Assembly: GCF_019649055.1 (NCBI RefSeq) | Contig: NW_026570273.1 | Coordinates: 558,001-622,000, forward strand | From: Paramacrobiotus metropolitanus | Lineage: Eukaryota; Tardigrada; Eutardigrada; Parachela; Macrobiotidae | Reading direction: 5' to 3' | DNA length: 64,000 nt | Shown here: positions 24,605 through 37,118 of the stretch, in pieces | Numbering within the stretch: position 1 is the first letter of the stretch | How the letters are laid out: each line of letters begins with the position of its first letter | The notes under the pieces: model-generated | What the model was told of the DNA's origin: nothing | What the model saw: only the letters and a program-made list of their open reading frames with translations | Database searches by the model: none | Program-made: the position numbers and the translations under genes

Positions 24605-24661
24605 TGACTATGTATGTAAAACTATGTATTTAAAACTATGTATTTAAACTGTGTTGACTAT
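24605..24661 (+). repeat. 57-bp direct repeat, right copy
   Basis: Identical to 20917-20973, beginning five bases after the 3' end of element B. A partial third module (GTATTTAAAAC) follows at 24662-24672, consistent with a short tandem repeat at the site. Confidence 0.85.
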
Positions 24662-24672
24662 GTATTTAAAAC

Positions 24673-25675
24673 TTTTCTGTTGCAAATGCAATATGAAGTT
24701 TCGGAATTTCGATTACGCAGCCTACCGGCAGAATTCATCGGCTGACGCTCGATATGGCACGTACTCTTCATCGGTTGCTGGCCAGGGTAGGTTGCTTAGG
24801 TCATCTTGACTTTGAGAACTCCACTTTTAGTCGCTCGGGGTACGATTCGCGCAACTCGGCGCATGTGTCCGCCAACGCAGTCGCTGCCAATCCGAGCAGC
24901 AAGGCGCACGAACAGATCCTTTTGCTGGCTTTATATGCGGTGGGACAATGCTTATTATTCAGTAATCAACGCTGTTTCAGTGCTTACTATTCAGTAGTTT
25001 TTATTCAATAAACAAAACCTTTAAACTGATGGTGGCTTAAACGCTCTGCTGGTTATTGACAAAAATAACCAGCAATCACCGGCTGACAAGTGAGCGGGAA
25101 AAGCGGGAAGAAGAATATAATGTAATTGTGCTGCCTTTTTAAAACTCCTTTAAGTAAGTATTTTTGGCGGCACAAGCGGGAGTTTACGTAATTACTAGTT
25201 TGGATTAGACTCGGTTCGATCAGATTTAGAATGATAAGGTAACCGACATCTACTTCCGGAGAATCCCCGCATCTTTCATCAATACCGTGTTATTGGCAAC
25301 CGCAGTATAGTACTACGAAAAAAACGCACGTGGCCGCATTTCTGTGATATTTTTTTTGCTGCGCCACCTGATAATTCGTGGTTGATTGTTGTGTTAGACA
25401 TACAGCGCTGAGCGCGGCACATCAGATCTGAACCAAGTGAGCAAGCACTAAACACTTTACGGCTTCACCCGCGACGTGGAATTCCAGTTGCACCGTGACT
25501 TTTAACACGAGGCTAACCAGCGAGTATCACCGATGTTAGTGGGGTCTGTCAGTAACGGTCAAAAGCCGGTGAATTTCGTCTAAGCAATTAATACGGTGTA
25601 ACAACAAAAATTTCTGTTCACATCCGTTTAACGATGCAGATGGTCACGCGAGCACGTGGAACGATTGGAAGGGTA
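24673..25675. other. No recognised gene between Helitron copies B and C
   Basis: One plus-strand frame (24754-25011, 85 codons) shows no domain. Nothing else is recognised. Confidence 0.35.
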
Positions 25676-25800
25676 AAACGTGGCAGTGTCACCTGCCAGT
25701 GGCACTATTGTGGCATGGCAAACGATAAAAGATGGAGTCTCCGGCAACTGGCAAGCGATAACACCTGGCAGATGCCACATGAAATGTGGCACCACACATA
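25676..25800. repeat. TGGCA/TGCCA repeat, diverged copy
   Basis: Motifs AAAACGTGGCAGTG, CACCTGCCAGTGGCAC, CCGGCAACTGGCAAGCGATA and CAGATGCCACAT recall the family seen at 479-600 and 25936-26056, but with many substitutions. It is about 135 bp from the second copy. Confidence 0.55.
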
Positions 25801-25935
25801 AGAAGTAGACTCGGAATGGTTGGTCAGATCTATAATTTTTGAATGTGACGTTACGGCAATACATACGGTTAAATCAGGCGCGGTACATAAGCACCATGTT
25901 TAGCCACAACGTAAAAGTCCAGCTGGGTGACGGGG

Positions 25936-26056
25936 CAGGGGATAAAAGGTGGCAGTGGCACATGCCACTGGCAACTGCCACCGGCAGTGGCAGCTGCCAC
26001 TACGCGTTCTGGCAAGCGATAAAACGTGGCAACTGCCGGAATCTTGAAATGACATT
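25936..26056 (-). repeat. TGGCA/TGCCA dispersed foldback repeat, copy 2
   Basis: The reverse complement of this block matches 479-600 almost base for base, from CATTTCAAGATTCCGGCAGT through GCTGCCACTGCCGG to the CCCCTGCC end, with only a few substitutions. The two copies are about 25 kb apart. Confidence 0.8.
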
Positions 26057-26135
26057 TGCTGCACGGAAGAGCTCCTTTGTTATGAAAATAATTACACAAT
26101 TTTATTTAAGTATCTTTGTAACAAAATATATAGTA

Positions 26136-27393
26136 CTAGTAGACCCCGCGCAAACTGCGCGGAATAAATCAGTGATAGATTAAATTTCGCAAATTTTAAA
26201 ATAAGGTGCTGCTACTGTACTCGTAGTCGTAGCTGGGTTCACTGTTTTACCGAAGATTCTATATTGATCGTTCTGTGTTAACATTTTCCCGATCGGCGAT
26301 CGGTGCACTGCAGAGAAAACCGTAATAAACTTCAAAACTTGCCGTTTAAATAGTATATGCTGTTTTATAGAAATTCCCTTGAGTTTTCTTCTTTATCAGT
26401 CTGCTATTCGGTATCTTTGAATTGTAATATATTGCCCGTTGTTAAGTATTAGAATTTTGGCCAGCCAGTGCAGCCACACTTATCAAGTCATTAACATAAT
26501 CCCAGTCATGGGTTTTTAAATTTCAGTTTGTCCGGTAACAATGCGCAGACGCAGTCACTCACGACGCAGTGTCTGAGTGTGTCTCGCTTATTATCTTATA
26601 CTCGCATTAGTCCTATCAATATTGCTGCTCCGCAAGCTCCCTAGCGCCGGAGCTCGGGGTCACCTGCGGCTTCGCCTTCTGTTACAATAGCGTCGCTTCA
26701 CAATAGCGTCGTGAATAATAATTTAAATTAACTAATTAGTTAATTAATAATAATCATTTAATTTCACAGCAGCGTCGTGAATAATTCGCACTTCCGCTAC
26801 TTGCACCACATTCTAATACAACCGCGTAAAATCCATACTACGGTGCCACCGTAGTATGGATTTTACGCGGTTGTACGGTAGGCAAGTGATAACGGCACGC
26901 GCATCCGCCCTTGGAGGCGCTACAATAAAGAAGCTCGAACAACTGCTTTAAAAACTGGGTTTGCAGCTGTTCCGTACTCGCGGACTGCTTTGACTGATCT
27001 TTCTGACTTCTTCAGCTTTAACTGTCTTGCAAACAAAAATTTCTGGTAAAAATATCTAAACCACGGCTATAAGGTGATACATGTCATTACATAAGCACCC
27101 CATTCGAAGAAGAGCTTGAAGAACGGCGTTTCACCTGTCGACTCAAGACAGTGGTGGGGTGGTCGATTTAGCAGTGGTGGGTTCCTCACTTTTCCCGTAG
27201 ACTTTGTATGTTAGCTTTTCTTAAACTTCTTTTTTAAACTTTTCATTTTTCTCAAAAACAGATTGTGTCGCGCCATCTGCAAACCTGGCGCTATCGAATG
27301 ATATATAGACACCCAAGTTTCGTTAAGTGTGTCGCTCAAAAAAGGGAGCTTTGTATGGAATCCGCTAAGGCTTATTTTATTAATATATAGAGA
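26136..27393 (-). mobile_element. Helitron-like element C, uninterrupted
   Basis: On the minus strand it starts at 27393 (flank GAAA, then TCTCTATATATTAATAAAA). It ends at 26136 with hairpin CCGCGCAGTTTGCGCGG, GGTCTACTAG and flanking T. This gives the canonical Helitron arrangement A/TC...CTAG/T. Most of its 1258 bp are near-identical to element B. It lacks about 110 bp near the 3' end that B carries (about 24447-24556), with TTAAA at the junction, suggesting a microhomology deletion. It has no transposase frame. It also contains AT palindrome TTAATTAACTAATTAGTTAA near 26735. Confidence 0.75.
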
Positions 27394-28080
27394 TTTCAGA
27401 TAAGTACTGTGATTCATCCTATCAGACCTATCTTTGCGCGGATCACGCGCTGGCGCGCAATCGAGTCTCGACGAGTAAGCTTTGCGCATGCGAAACCGTT
27501 TGGAGGATAAATCAAAGGAAAACATCCGCTTGTGTTGTTCGTATATTTTCGCATGCTTGGCAGCCAGTACTGGATGGGTTTGACCCCAAAGCTTCACAAA
27601 AATGTGCTCTTCGGTCCTCACTGACTGCCTGACATGTAAAAGTGTATAAGAAATACAAGAGGACATTCTTTGTCCTCTAAACGCGTCCATGAGTTTCTCA
27701 GCTGCTTGTTGGTTACATAATATAGAGGAAAAATTTCTTTACAAAACCATAGTTTTATTTTCTGAAGCTTAAAGGAAACTTATTTTAGTGAAACTTAAAA
27801 AAAAGCGCACGAATAGAACGAAGACAGTTTTCTCTCTGCCGTCCCCCTAATTTTCGACAACCCCTCAAACACTTTTCACGGCAGTGTGCGTGCGCCACGA
27901 TAATAAAGCCGCACGACTGCTCGAACATCGGGAACTAATTATGAGTTGCGAGTTGATGTTTAAAATAAATGCACAGATTTTGCAGTACTTATTTTAGTAT
28001 TGGTACTTATACGTTTTGTAGTACTTGTTTCTCTCATAGGTTCTTTTACTGCACTAGAAATCATACATATTTGTATATAG
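27394..28080. other. No recognised gene
   Basis: A minus-strand frame (27690-27211) crosses the 5' end of element C, so it is partly transposon sequence. Its upstream part (MDAFRGQRMSS...) matches no family I know. Confidence 0.35.
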
Positions 28081-28086
28081 CCAAAT

Positions 28087-28190
28087 CTGGCAACTGCCAG
28101 TTTCCACAACAGTGGCAACTGCCACTGCCGGTGGCAGTTGCCAGTGGCAGGTGCCACTGCCACCTTTTATCCCCTGCCCCTGCCGGGTGA
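28087..28190 (+). repeat. TGGCA/TGCCA dispersed foldback repeat, copy 3
   Basis: CTGGCAACTGCCAG, GTGGCAACTGCCACTGCCGG and TGCCAGTGGCAGGTGCCAC are followed by the shared end CACCTTTTATCCCCTGCC. The right half matches copy 1 closely; the left half differs. Confidence 0.75.
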
Positions 28191-29198
28191 CGGCAGCAAG
28201 TACGGGAGACGGGAGTGCTTGCCTCGGCAGTTGAATTCCCCCTTTAGATGTACGAGTACAGTACACATTTAAAGCGTCCAACTGGCGCTACTGGAACGTT
28301 ATTAATTTTATTTGATATTGTCACGGTGATCGTGTAACAAGCATATACAGACTCCAGACGTCTAACAAATTTATGTGTCCTTAACTGTTCTCACACTATA
28401 ATTTAAAATAGCTCGTCTAAAATTTCTGTTGCGCACCCTGTACCACCTAATAGTATAAATGTTCGCAATATGAATACAGCCGTAGGGTGACTGTTAACCA
28501 TAACATCTCGCTAGCACTCGATACAAAAACTAACACGAGCAAGTAAATCTACAGTTTTTATCTTGCTGATTTTAATCAAGTAATTTTATGCAGCGCTGCG
28601 ACTAAAATCATGAACACCACAGCTAGTTACAAATTCAAAATGACGGCGTTAGTTTTTTGGTATAGCGCATTTGCCGCTGATAAATATGTATCACGGACAA
28701 GCAAACATCACGCTGACGGTCTTAATATGATTCGCAAGTATCTTATCTAAATTTATTGGTTATACGAAGTAGAACCTTTTAATTAACTCGTAAATCAACA
28801 AAAATCTTATACGTAGTTAGTGATACGAGCAGGCGCACACAGTGTACGTAGTGTATCCCTTTAGGTTGAGAACTGTGGAGTTCCAGTAATAATTTAGACA
28901 AAAAAGGTGCAAACCCATACTAAGCTATCTAATATACAGACTAATTCAAATTTAATCTCCTCGTACTCCGTCACACCCTGATCTTATCCACCTAGATCAA
29001 GTCCATACTTCACAAACTCATCGGTAACGGCAGGTGCCGTAATTGCTCGGTATTCAAAAATTGCGCCGTACGCAGCAGATTTTAACGCAACTGTATCGCT
29101 TCCATTCCGTAATGATTTCTGAGACGCTGTTGTTCTGCACGCTAAAGGCGATATACGTTAATAAAAACTGTATAACCATTAACCCGTATACGAGAAAT
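28191..29198. other. No recognised gene
   Basis: AT-rich sequence with no long frame, domain or recurring repeat that I can see. Confidence 0.4.
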
Positions 29199-30155
29199 GG
29201 GAATTGACGGAAGTGTTCTCAAGTGGTTACAAGGTTTTGATTGGCCGTATTCAGAGGGCAACGACCGGCAGGAATGTGTCAGTTTATCTGCCTGTCATTT
29301 CGGGAATGCCGCAAGGACAGTACTGGGTGAATAAGTCTAATACTGTTCAATATTTATCTCACGCATTTTGCAGCGGTACTGCAGCGAATACGAAACTGAA
29401 GCATTTGCCGACGACACCATTATGTACGTACGCGGTAAGACAGGCTGCCGCGGCAAAACGATTAAACGAAGCGCTAGCGAAGGCATCGAAATGGTTTGTC
29501 GACAATCATTTAGTGCTGCAACGTTAACAAATGTGCCGCTATATTCATCACCAGTGATAGGAAAAGGACAGCGGAAGCGAAATCAACAGAGATATTGAGT
29601 GGTCATGCAGCCACTCACTGCTAAAAAGCTCGTAACGTATCTTCGTTGAAGTGGACGAGAAACTGAAGTGGAACAAGTAGTCTCAGAAAGTAAAAGAAAC
29701 ATCAATTACGGCATTCAAAAAATCAAGCGCACAAACTAGACCCAGCATCCCCAGTGAGTTACCCTTCACAACGCCTCTGTTGTGCCATTCTTAGATTACT
29801 GTGGACTGGCTTGGTCATCGGCGTCCTCGGGTGAGCGGACGAAGCAGATGAAACGGCAGCATGCGGCATTGCGGACCGTCACCGGTAACAGGATACGGGT
29901 AACACCAGAACTGTACTGGCAGCTGGCGAGTACGCCGGCAGAATAGCGATGGAAAGGGGAAGGAAGGAAGGAAGCAGTATGGCTGTATAGGATACGAAAT
30001 CGGGAGAGCTTTCCTAATACCATCGTACATGGGCGATTCCCTTTCAAGGAAACCAGCACTCGATACGCCCTTCGTATCAAGGAGCGTGAGGATACCGTGC
30101 CGCGCAGATGTATTGGAAAGATTACCTTGGTAAAGCGGCTTGAAGATTTGTTTGT
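29199..30155 (+). mobile_element. LINE-type non-LTR retrotransposon fragment (reverse transcriptase)
   Basis: Broken frames carry typical non-LTR reverse transcriptase landmarks in order: GIDGSVLKWL, VISGMPQGQ (the usual SGVPQGS motif) at about 29300-29320, FADDTIMYVRG (catalytic FADD) at 29403-29435, then AKRLNEALAKASKWFVDNHL. Further on is ILDYCGLAWSS near 29790, the family's C-terminal conserved block. The segment between PQG and FADD is shortened and shifted, and several frame changes separate the blocks. It is a 5'-truncated, decayed copy. The family (Jockey/CR1-like) is inferred from motif wording only. Confidence 0.75.
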
Positions 30156-31970
30156 CAAAATACTGAAAAGCGGTGACGAAAGTTTTGCCTGTGGTTCTGT
30201 TAAACTCTACTTATCGATACTCGCATGATCGCATCTACCAGTTTGTTGTAATCCTCTGTGCATTGTTGCTTTATTGTTTGTTGCTGTTTACGATCATGTG
30301 ACCAGACTTAAGAGCGCCCCAGGATTTGTCTGCTCGAAATAAATTAAAAGAAAACTATATACGGTAGGTACTCGTAATAAAGCATGCAAAGAAAGTGAAT
30401 AAAAGTAATCGATGTACAAAGAGAAACATTATTTGTAGAATGGTAGCAGTATTTGTAGCATTGTGTTGCAATCCGCAAAAATAAATTGAGGCATGCTTTT
30501 TTGCATTCCAGGATTTAGTTGTTGTTTCGCGGTCTATTTGTGCTATCACAGAGCCGATCAACTAACAATACGAATTACGAAGCACGTTTCTAATGGTAAG
30601 TAAAATATGTTTCATTATATCATTTTGTCCGAGTATGGTTAAAAAGAATACGGTAGCTGCATAAGTCAGCACAGCAATTTCTGGCACTGCTGAATTCCAC
30701 TAAAAATCATTTACCGGAATTTGAACAATCACTTCTCCCAACCATCGAAAATTACTAGTGTCTTAGTCCGAGAATGTTAAGAAAGATTGACGCCGACAAC
30801 AGGCGCTCCGAAGAATATCAGCAGGTGTTTAGCCGCACCAACTGCAAGGACACATCATCAACCACACCGGGCTTGAAAAGTAAGCCGTGCAGCAATCGGT
30901 GCCGTCGCCTCCTTCCTGCGGTGGAAATGGCCGCGCGCTGCCGGTAGCTGTCGGGTCAACGTTCGGGGGCATGGTGATTGGTGCTTTGGCGCCAGTACTA
31001 GCCAGTGGTGCGTTTGCGGAATCCATGGTTTGTCAGCCACAGTAATCTTATAACACTGCAGGAAGTAAACGTAGAAGAAATTCGCAGTGCTGGCGCAGGA
31101 CGTGTCGCGATTAGTAAAAAAGTAGGACAAGAATAGCGGTGCTCACTAAAGAATGTGATCTATGAGCCTGACTATTCCGCGTCAGCAAATTCCTAATGAA
31201 ATAATATTATAATATCGCCTGCAGGCAAAGTTGTACTCAATGGTGAGTACTGGTTATACGGAATGCCTGATCATTCGAAAACTGTCACTATTTATATGCA
31301 TCGGGGAAGTACAGTATTGTACATATAAGCAACGTTCGGCGTGGCAGATCAGTAAAATTGATATCTCGGTAGCACTGAAAAAATAACCAGAACTGCCGTT
31401 GAACCGGTTTGTGCAGAACTTATGCAGCTGCATGTAGTTCGCAGTATTATAAATTCAGGCCTACCTGATGATCCACAGGGTGAAGTCCTGAGTCACTGTG
31501 TGTGTTTGCTGTACCCTATATGATACTTAGAAGTTAGAACAATTTTACGGTTAGTATCATTCAGTTAATTTTTTGAAACCATGTATGCAGTGTGCCTAAT
31601 GAAAGTTATAATATTATTATGAACGTGAACGGCTCGTTATACGATACGAAGTACTACTAGTAATAGTCACCGTTTTCTGTATTATCCATTATTTTATCAA
31701 TTTCTCCGAAGTATTGTGATTTGTATGATGCCGACGATATACGGCTGATTTGTACGGTCGAAAGCCAAAACAACGAGAAGGCGGGTTTAGTCTGCAGCCA
31801 CTTTTTCGTTAATAATCAACAATCGGCACAGAGTGAGAAGTTTAGCCACCACAAGCGATGCGTATAAAATAATGGTGAAATCAGTATTACAGAGACCGAC
31901 AAGACAGAATTGCAGGATGAAAAAAGGCGAGAGACGAAAGGCATGCGTGTCTGTACAATGGCTACAAGTG
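30156..31970. other. No confidently recognised gene
   Basis: A minus-strand frame at 31026-30829 (65 codons) starts with a Pro/Ala-rich segment (MDSANAPLASTG, then ARPFPPQEGG) and could be a first exon, but no second exon or family is evident. The rest shows nothing recognisable. Confidence 0.3.
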
Positions 31971-32199
31971 CTAGGTTATTGAGCATTTGCTCTTTAGCTT
32001 CTCGGGCGTCTTGCTGCCCTTTTTGTCGTCGAGATTCACCGACAGCTTCCGTTTCTTCTCCATCTGCAAGAGTGCCTGGAAGAACTGGTTTACGTTGTGG
32101 GTGGGCTTGGCCGAGGTTTTCATGAAACCGCATCCCCATGATTTCGCTATCCTTGAGGCGTCTTCGGTTTTCACCTGCAAAAATAACATTAATTTTACC

Positions 32200-35100
32200 G
32201 CTTCCGGTGACCACTGTGGGCGCTGGAACCCCGGCTGCTGGGCGACTGGTACCCTCGTGAGCGGCTGTGTGCGGTGACCGTGGGTCAGCGAGAAGCCGGC
32301 CGACCGGGGGTCGGCGGAAGAGAGCGACCAGTGCCCTGCTTAACCGAAGGCCCCAAACAAACCCCAAACAACATCCATGATCAGGCGTAAGGATTGATTC
32401 CGTCCGTTGGAATTTGGCTGCGGACGTAGGCGGAGAAACAGTTGCTTTTCCAGCGTCCAAGGCGTTGGATTTCATTGTCGCTGGATCCTCCAACAGCGGC
32501 TGTTGTGGTACCGCCGATGCGGAAGCTGTGGGTTCCGTAACGGTGATGTTCCGGCAGGGGGCACAGCAGGTGCTTCAGTGTTCGATCGACGTCTTGACGA
32601 GTCAGGTAAGCTCTGCTGGACAGTATGAAAAGCGGTTCACGCTTACTTCCGAGTTCGAGTCTTGACGCCGCGTATGTCGCAAGAGCACGAACTGGACAAA
32701 CTGAACGCCCTGTCTTACGCAGTAACAGCTTGTAACCGTGACTGTATTGGTCAGTTTTTGTCGTTTTAAGGGACACGGTGATGATGTCAGCGGTAAGCGC
32801 GATATCATTGAACAGCAGCGTGCGCGCCGTACTGTAGGATGCTGGTGATGGTGCCGTGTACTCGCTTACTCTGAGAAGTCCGGCAAAGGCCATGGTGAAT
32901 GCCGCCCAGTACATATGCTTGTCGACCGTGGCAAGATTCATTGCGGAAAGGCGGTCTTTCAGGTATCGCAAAACAATCGAGCTTGATAGGCAGGCGGTGA
33001 TCCCGAGGCGTCGGTTCCAGTCTCTGGTAACCTTGGAGCGCGCGAGAAACGGCAGCGCTACGTGTCGGAATCCGGAATTCGCATTCAGTATGTTTGTTGG
33101 CGATGGATGCCAGGTAAACTTTGGCTGTTGCGATCGCTATGCCCCGTAAGTGAAGATCGGCAAGGAACCGGAGCACTGTGTCATCGGATGCAGGGAGTGG
33201 ATGTTCGGCAAAGCGCACGCAAAACTGCTCAAACTGGAACCAACCGGCATCATACGCTTGTCGGGTGGACGCTGCAATGTGGTGGTATTGAAGCCGGTTG
33301 GCTACAGCGTTCAGCTCATTGCACTGATGTAGTTGGCCTCTAGCTCCTCCCATATATCCGGTAAGGCGTCCGGCGATTGTCTGGCGTCCGGGGCAAGCTG
33401 GCGGAATCGCATGTCCTGAAACCGTGACAGAGCGTCAGCGATGCTGTTGTCACATCCATTAACGTGCTTGATAGTGATAGTTAAGTTGTTCTGAGCGACC
33501 GTCATCACCATCCTGCGCATCAGCGAAAGTACTGCTCTGCTAGTGGATCCAAGCTTATCCCACGCCTGACATACACCCATGTTGTCGCAATGAAACATAA
33601 CCTTCAGGATGCGAAATAAGTCCTGCCAGAGGGTTATAGCAAAGAACACGCCAAGCATTTCCTAGTATTCGTTACAGGGATTGACCCTGCTTATCCACGC
33701 AGGCCAACGAGCATTGAACCAGCGGCCTGCGAAATAGCCACCGACACCGATTGACCCCGATGCATCGGTGTATAACTGCATCACGTCAGGGCTGCTCCAG
33801 TCAATCGTGAGAAAACTTGCTTTGTCGTTCCAATCCGGAAGAAACTGCAGCCACCAGGCAATGTCGAGCTGGAATCAGCGTCTAACTGGAGTGACGGCGC
33901 ATGGTGCGGCTGGCGAGGCGGCAGATTTGTCATTTTTTGGATCAAACGTCTGAGAAACAGCCTTCCGGCGGGGATGCACTTCGTAGCAAATTGCAGTGAA
34001 CCAACCAGGCTTTTCAGCTCATTGAGCGAACACGTTGTCTTCTCCGACCAGGACCGGAGCAGCTCGATAAGTTGCTCGAGCTTCCCTGCTGGTAGAGAGT
34101 GCGTACGCGATAATGAATCTAGTGTTATACCCAGGAGCTGAGTGGCGGGTCCCTCTAGCTTGTCTGCTGCGAGTGGAACGCCTAGCTCTTCGCATAGTTC
34201 CTTGAACAGCAGTACAAGTTCAGCGCAAAGGCTACCTGGCGGTTCAATAATCAAAAAGTCGTCAATGTAATGCAGTACGGCATAATGACCGGATATTTGA
34301 ATAAATATTCATTCGATTGCGTCCGGACAAGCGCAGAACAGCCGAAGTGAAGATCGACAACCAAATGGCAGTACGACATCTAAATAGTAGTTACCTTTAA
34401 ACTTGTATCCCAATAGGTTCCACTGTGACTGCATAACTGGTATCAGTCGGAAAAAGCTTTTTATGCCGAGCTTTGCCATAACTGCGCCGCGGCCAGCTCG
34501 AATAATTAGCTTTACGGCGTCGTCAACCGAACAAAAACTTAGAGGCGGATCATCTTTCGGAATGTGGTCATTCACAGAGTTTCCGGTTGGCTGTGACAGG
34601 TCTAGTATGGGTCGAAAGCCACCGCTCGACTTCGCTCGTATGCTGAGCGCAATGCAGACAAAATTCGGTAAAGGGGAAACTTTAAATGGACCGCGTGCGT
34701 GTCCGGAATCGATGCTCTTCTAGATGCATTCAGCCATAGCAGCGGGATGTTCGGAGACTGTACGGGAATTCTGCGTAAATCGCTCAAGCTACGGGCCCGT
34801 GTAGCCAAGGTAAGCTATGTTGGTTAGCATGCCGATCAGGCCGGTTACGTATTGCCAATTAGGATGATCGACGAGGTATTTGGCAAACACGTGTGGCCGA
34901 AGTGGGGTGCGAAGGTCACTCCCGTTTGACGTCGTGGCCACTGCGGCGTGCGCCGTGGGCAACTGTACTCTCCATGGTTGAGCGACTGACCGTCGCTGCA
35001 TTCGTGGACGCGTCCGTGGCGGCATGGCGTTGAGCAAATGCCCTTATTGAAGAGGTTGCAGATTTCCCCCTCTGCAGCAGGGCGGCCTCGAAAGGGCTGT

Positions 35101-36300
35101 TTACAATCCTTTTGAATATGTCCAACCTCTTTGCAGCGTCCGCACTGGAGCGTCGCGTGACGAGCCAAACCGCTAGTGCTAGCCGCCTTAGAGGTGGATA
35201 TCTTGGGATTAGCGATACACTCTTGAAACGACTCTTCGTCGCGTCGCGTCCAAATATCCGTGTCGTACGGATTGTTGGCGGCGTAATTCCGAAATCGCAT
35301 GTCGTACTCGAGGACGTGGTTGAAGTTGTACCCGCGGTCCGGATCGGAAAACAACGCAATGAGATCCATGTATTCCATGAAGGGAACCGTGAACTCGGGG
35401 TGGTTAAGCGTGCGATAGGAGACAAAGACTCCAAACGCTCGAGACCAGGTGGCATAGTTCGTGATTTGCTCTTTTTTAACTGATGGAATGAAAACCGCTT
35501 CACCTGTGGCTGGGTCGTGCATCATCTTTGTGCCAGTTTGGGGACGCTTGGACGGCACGCGATTCTGTGGCAGCAGGTCCACAAAATCGACAAACTGAGT
35601 GTGGTCCAGAAGAGTTTTTCGCAGTTTAGGGTTGACGGCTTGCATATCTTTGAAAGCTGAAGAGGCGGCAGGCTCTCCCGGATAACGGGAAATATTCTTC
35701 GGCTCTGGAGCGCTATCAATAGTTATCTGAGCTATTGGTTGCTTACCGGTGCCAGCGACGATCCGATTTGAGGATTCTGACAATGAGCGGGATCCAGCCG
35801 GAGGGACAGTCAAACTCGCTAATCCGCCACTTGGCTGCAAAGTGGAGACCGTCTGCTGTAAAGCAGCCACTTGCTCCGTTAGCGCTCGGATACTGTCGTC
35901 GGTGCTTGATGTGAACGTGGTAGTAGCTGGGACCACTACTTGTGAACGCAGGCGGCGGGGACCCGGCCGCGTTGGATTCCTCTGTCCGCGCGTAGAATTC
36001 GTGCCGATTCTCCCACGTCCTCGTCCCTGCGTACAGGAGGCATGTTGGTTCGTTCAATCAGCAGTAAACGTTTTATCAAGACGCGAAAAGTTCGAAAATT
36101 GAAGAACTTTAAAAATAAAGAACATAAAGAACAAATCACTCGCGCGCAAACGAACAGATATGCAGTGATAGAGCAAATGCAAATGCAGAACCAAAAGCAA
36201 ACCAAGCGCGGGCACAGGAACTGTGCCGAGCGCAAACGCCGGCGTCGGCGCGTGCAAGGCAGCGGCCGCTTTGATCTAAACGGCCGTAGCGGCGCAGCGC
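32200..36300 (-). mobile_element. DIRS-type (tyrosine recombinase) retrotransposon fossil
   Basis: Read on the minus strand, the parts follow DIRS order. A gag-like region (about 36050-34845) has a coiled-coil-like start, a CCHC knuckle (CGRCKEVGHIQKDC) and a second Cys/His cluster. Reverse transcriptase pieces lie at about 34800-33780, and RNase H sequence at about 33660-33310 (HVNGCDNSIADALSRF). A tyrosine recombinase runs from about 33353 to 32381 (GLLRVSEYT, THSFRIGG, LGRWKSN). The copy is broken, with several breaks mainly in the reverse transcriptase part. Terminal repeats could not be delimited by eye, so the ends are approximate. It lies in the same orientation as the surrounding Di-Ras-like locus, within an intron. 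Moderate decay suggests an old insertion. Confidence 0.8.
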
Positions 36301-37118
36301 CACCACGACCCAGGTAACTGGCTATAGCAGGCGAAAGGAAAGAGCGGGAGCACACAACCTCCAGCTAACATTAAAACCAATTAACAACGTTAATTGTAAC
36401 TTAAATGTTCAGATACTTTGCGGTTTGCAAAACCCATTATAATATTATAAGAGTTTTTATATTATCAGAAAGGTTATTTCCTGAAAACTGTTTTTTTTTC
36501 ATAACATATTATAAATCCCGGCAAATCTTAAAAAAATGTGAGAACAGTAAGAACGGTTTACCAATTCGGATTGTGGTAGAGAATGATTCGCAGACCAGAA
36601 TGATCCGATACACGACATAAAAGAAAACAAAATCGCCAATGGTGTGAACGAGACTCTTTGGACATTTCGTTCAGCAATTTTATTGGTCCACTCATACGTA
36701 GTGCAACTAAGGAAAGAAACATCAAAACTACAACAAGGAAATCTGGTTCAGTTTATCCAGCCCCTCCATCGTGCCCAGCACAGACGCCGCATTAACCCGT
36801 TGAATTTCTATCAACAAGCGCTGCCGTAAGAATTCATGCGAGCGCGCTTCGCCGGTTGGCTGCTTAAGTCTTTTCCCCAGTTCTCTGAAAATTTAAATTG
36901 CTGAGGGTCCCCACGGGCCAAGGTTTGCAAAGGCGTTCGGGACGAATAGGTAGCGGCCGACCAGGTAAGACTAAAATCGGGATTTCTCATCCTCAGCTTG
37001 CGCAGCGGCCGCTCCCGTTGTGGTCGAGGTGGCGTTGACATTTGACGGCGCAACCGTGTGCACACAAGTTACATCCCATGCGAGACACAGTCATCCCATG
37101 CGAGACACGGTCCGCGCT

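Noticed and set aside
20917-24661. 57-bp target-site duplication made by the transposon
   Set aside because: Helitrons are not known to duplicate targets, and the block is built of tandem modules. I report it as a flanking repeat instead.
27211-27690. 159-codon minus-strand frame
   Set aside because: Its C-terminal third is inside Helitron-like element C and the rest matches nothing known, so I do not call it a gene.
31816-32493. 225-codon minus-strand open frame
   Set aside because: It overlaps the Di-Ras CaaX exon in another frame and runs into the DIRS recombinase end. The GTPase frame carries the recognisable motifs, so this one is a by-product.
36042-36355. Basic peptide frames on both strands before the DIRS gag-like region
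   Set aside because: Low-complexity Arg-rich translation of the element's 5' region; no independent support for a gene.
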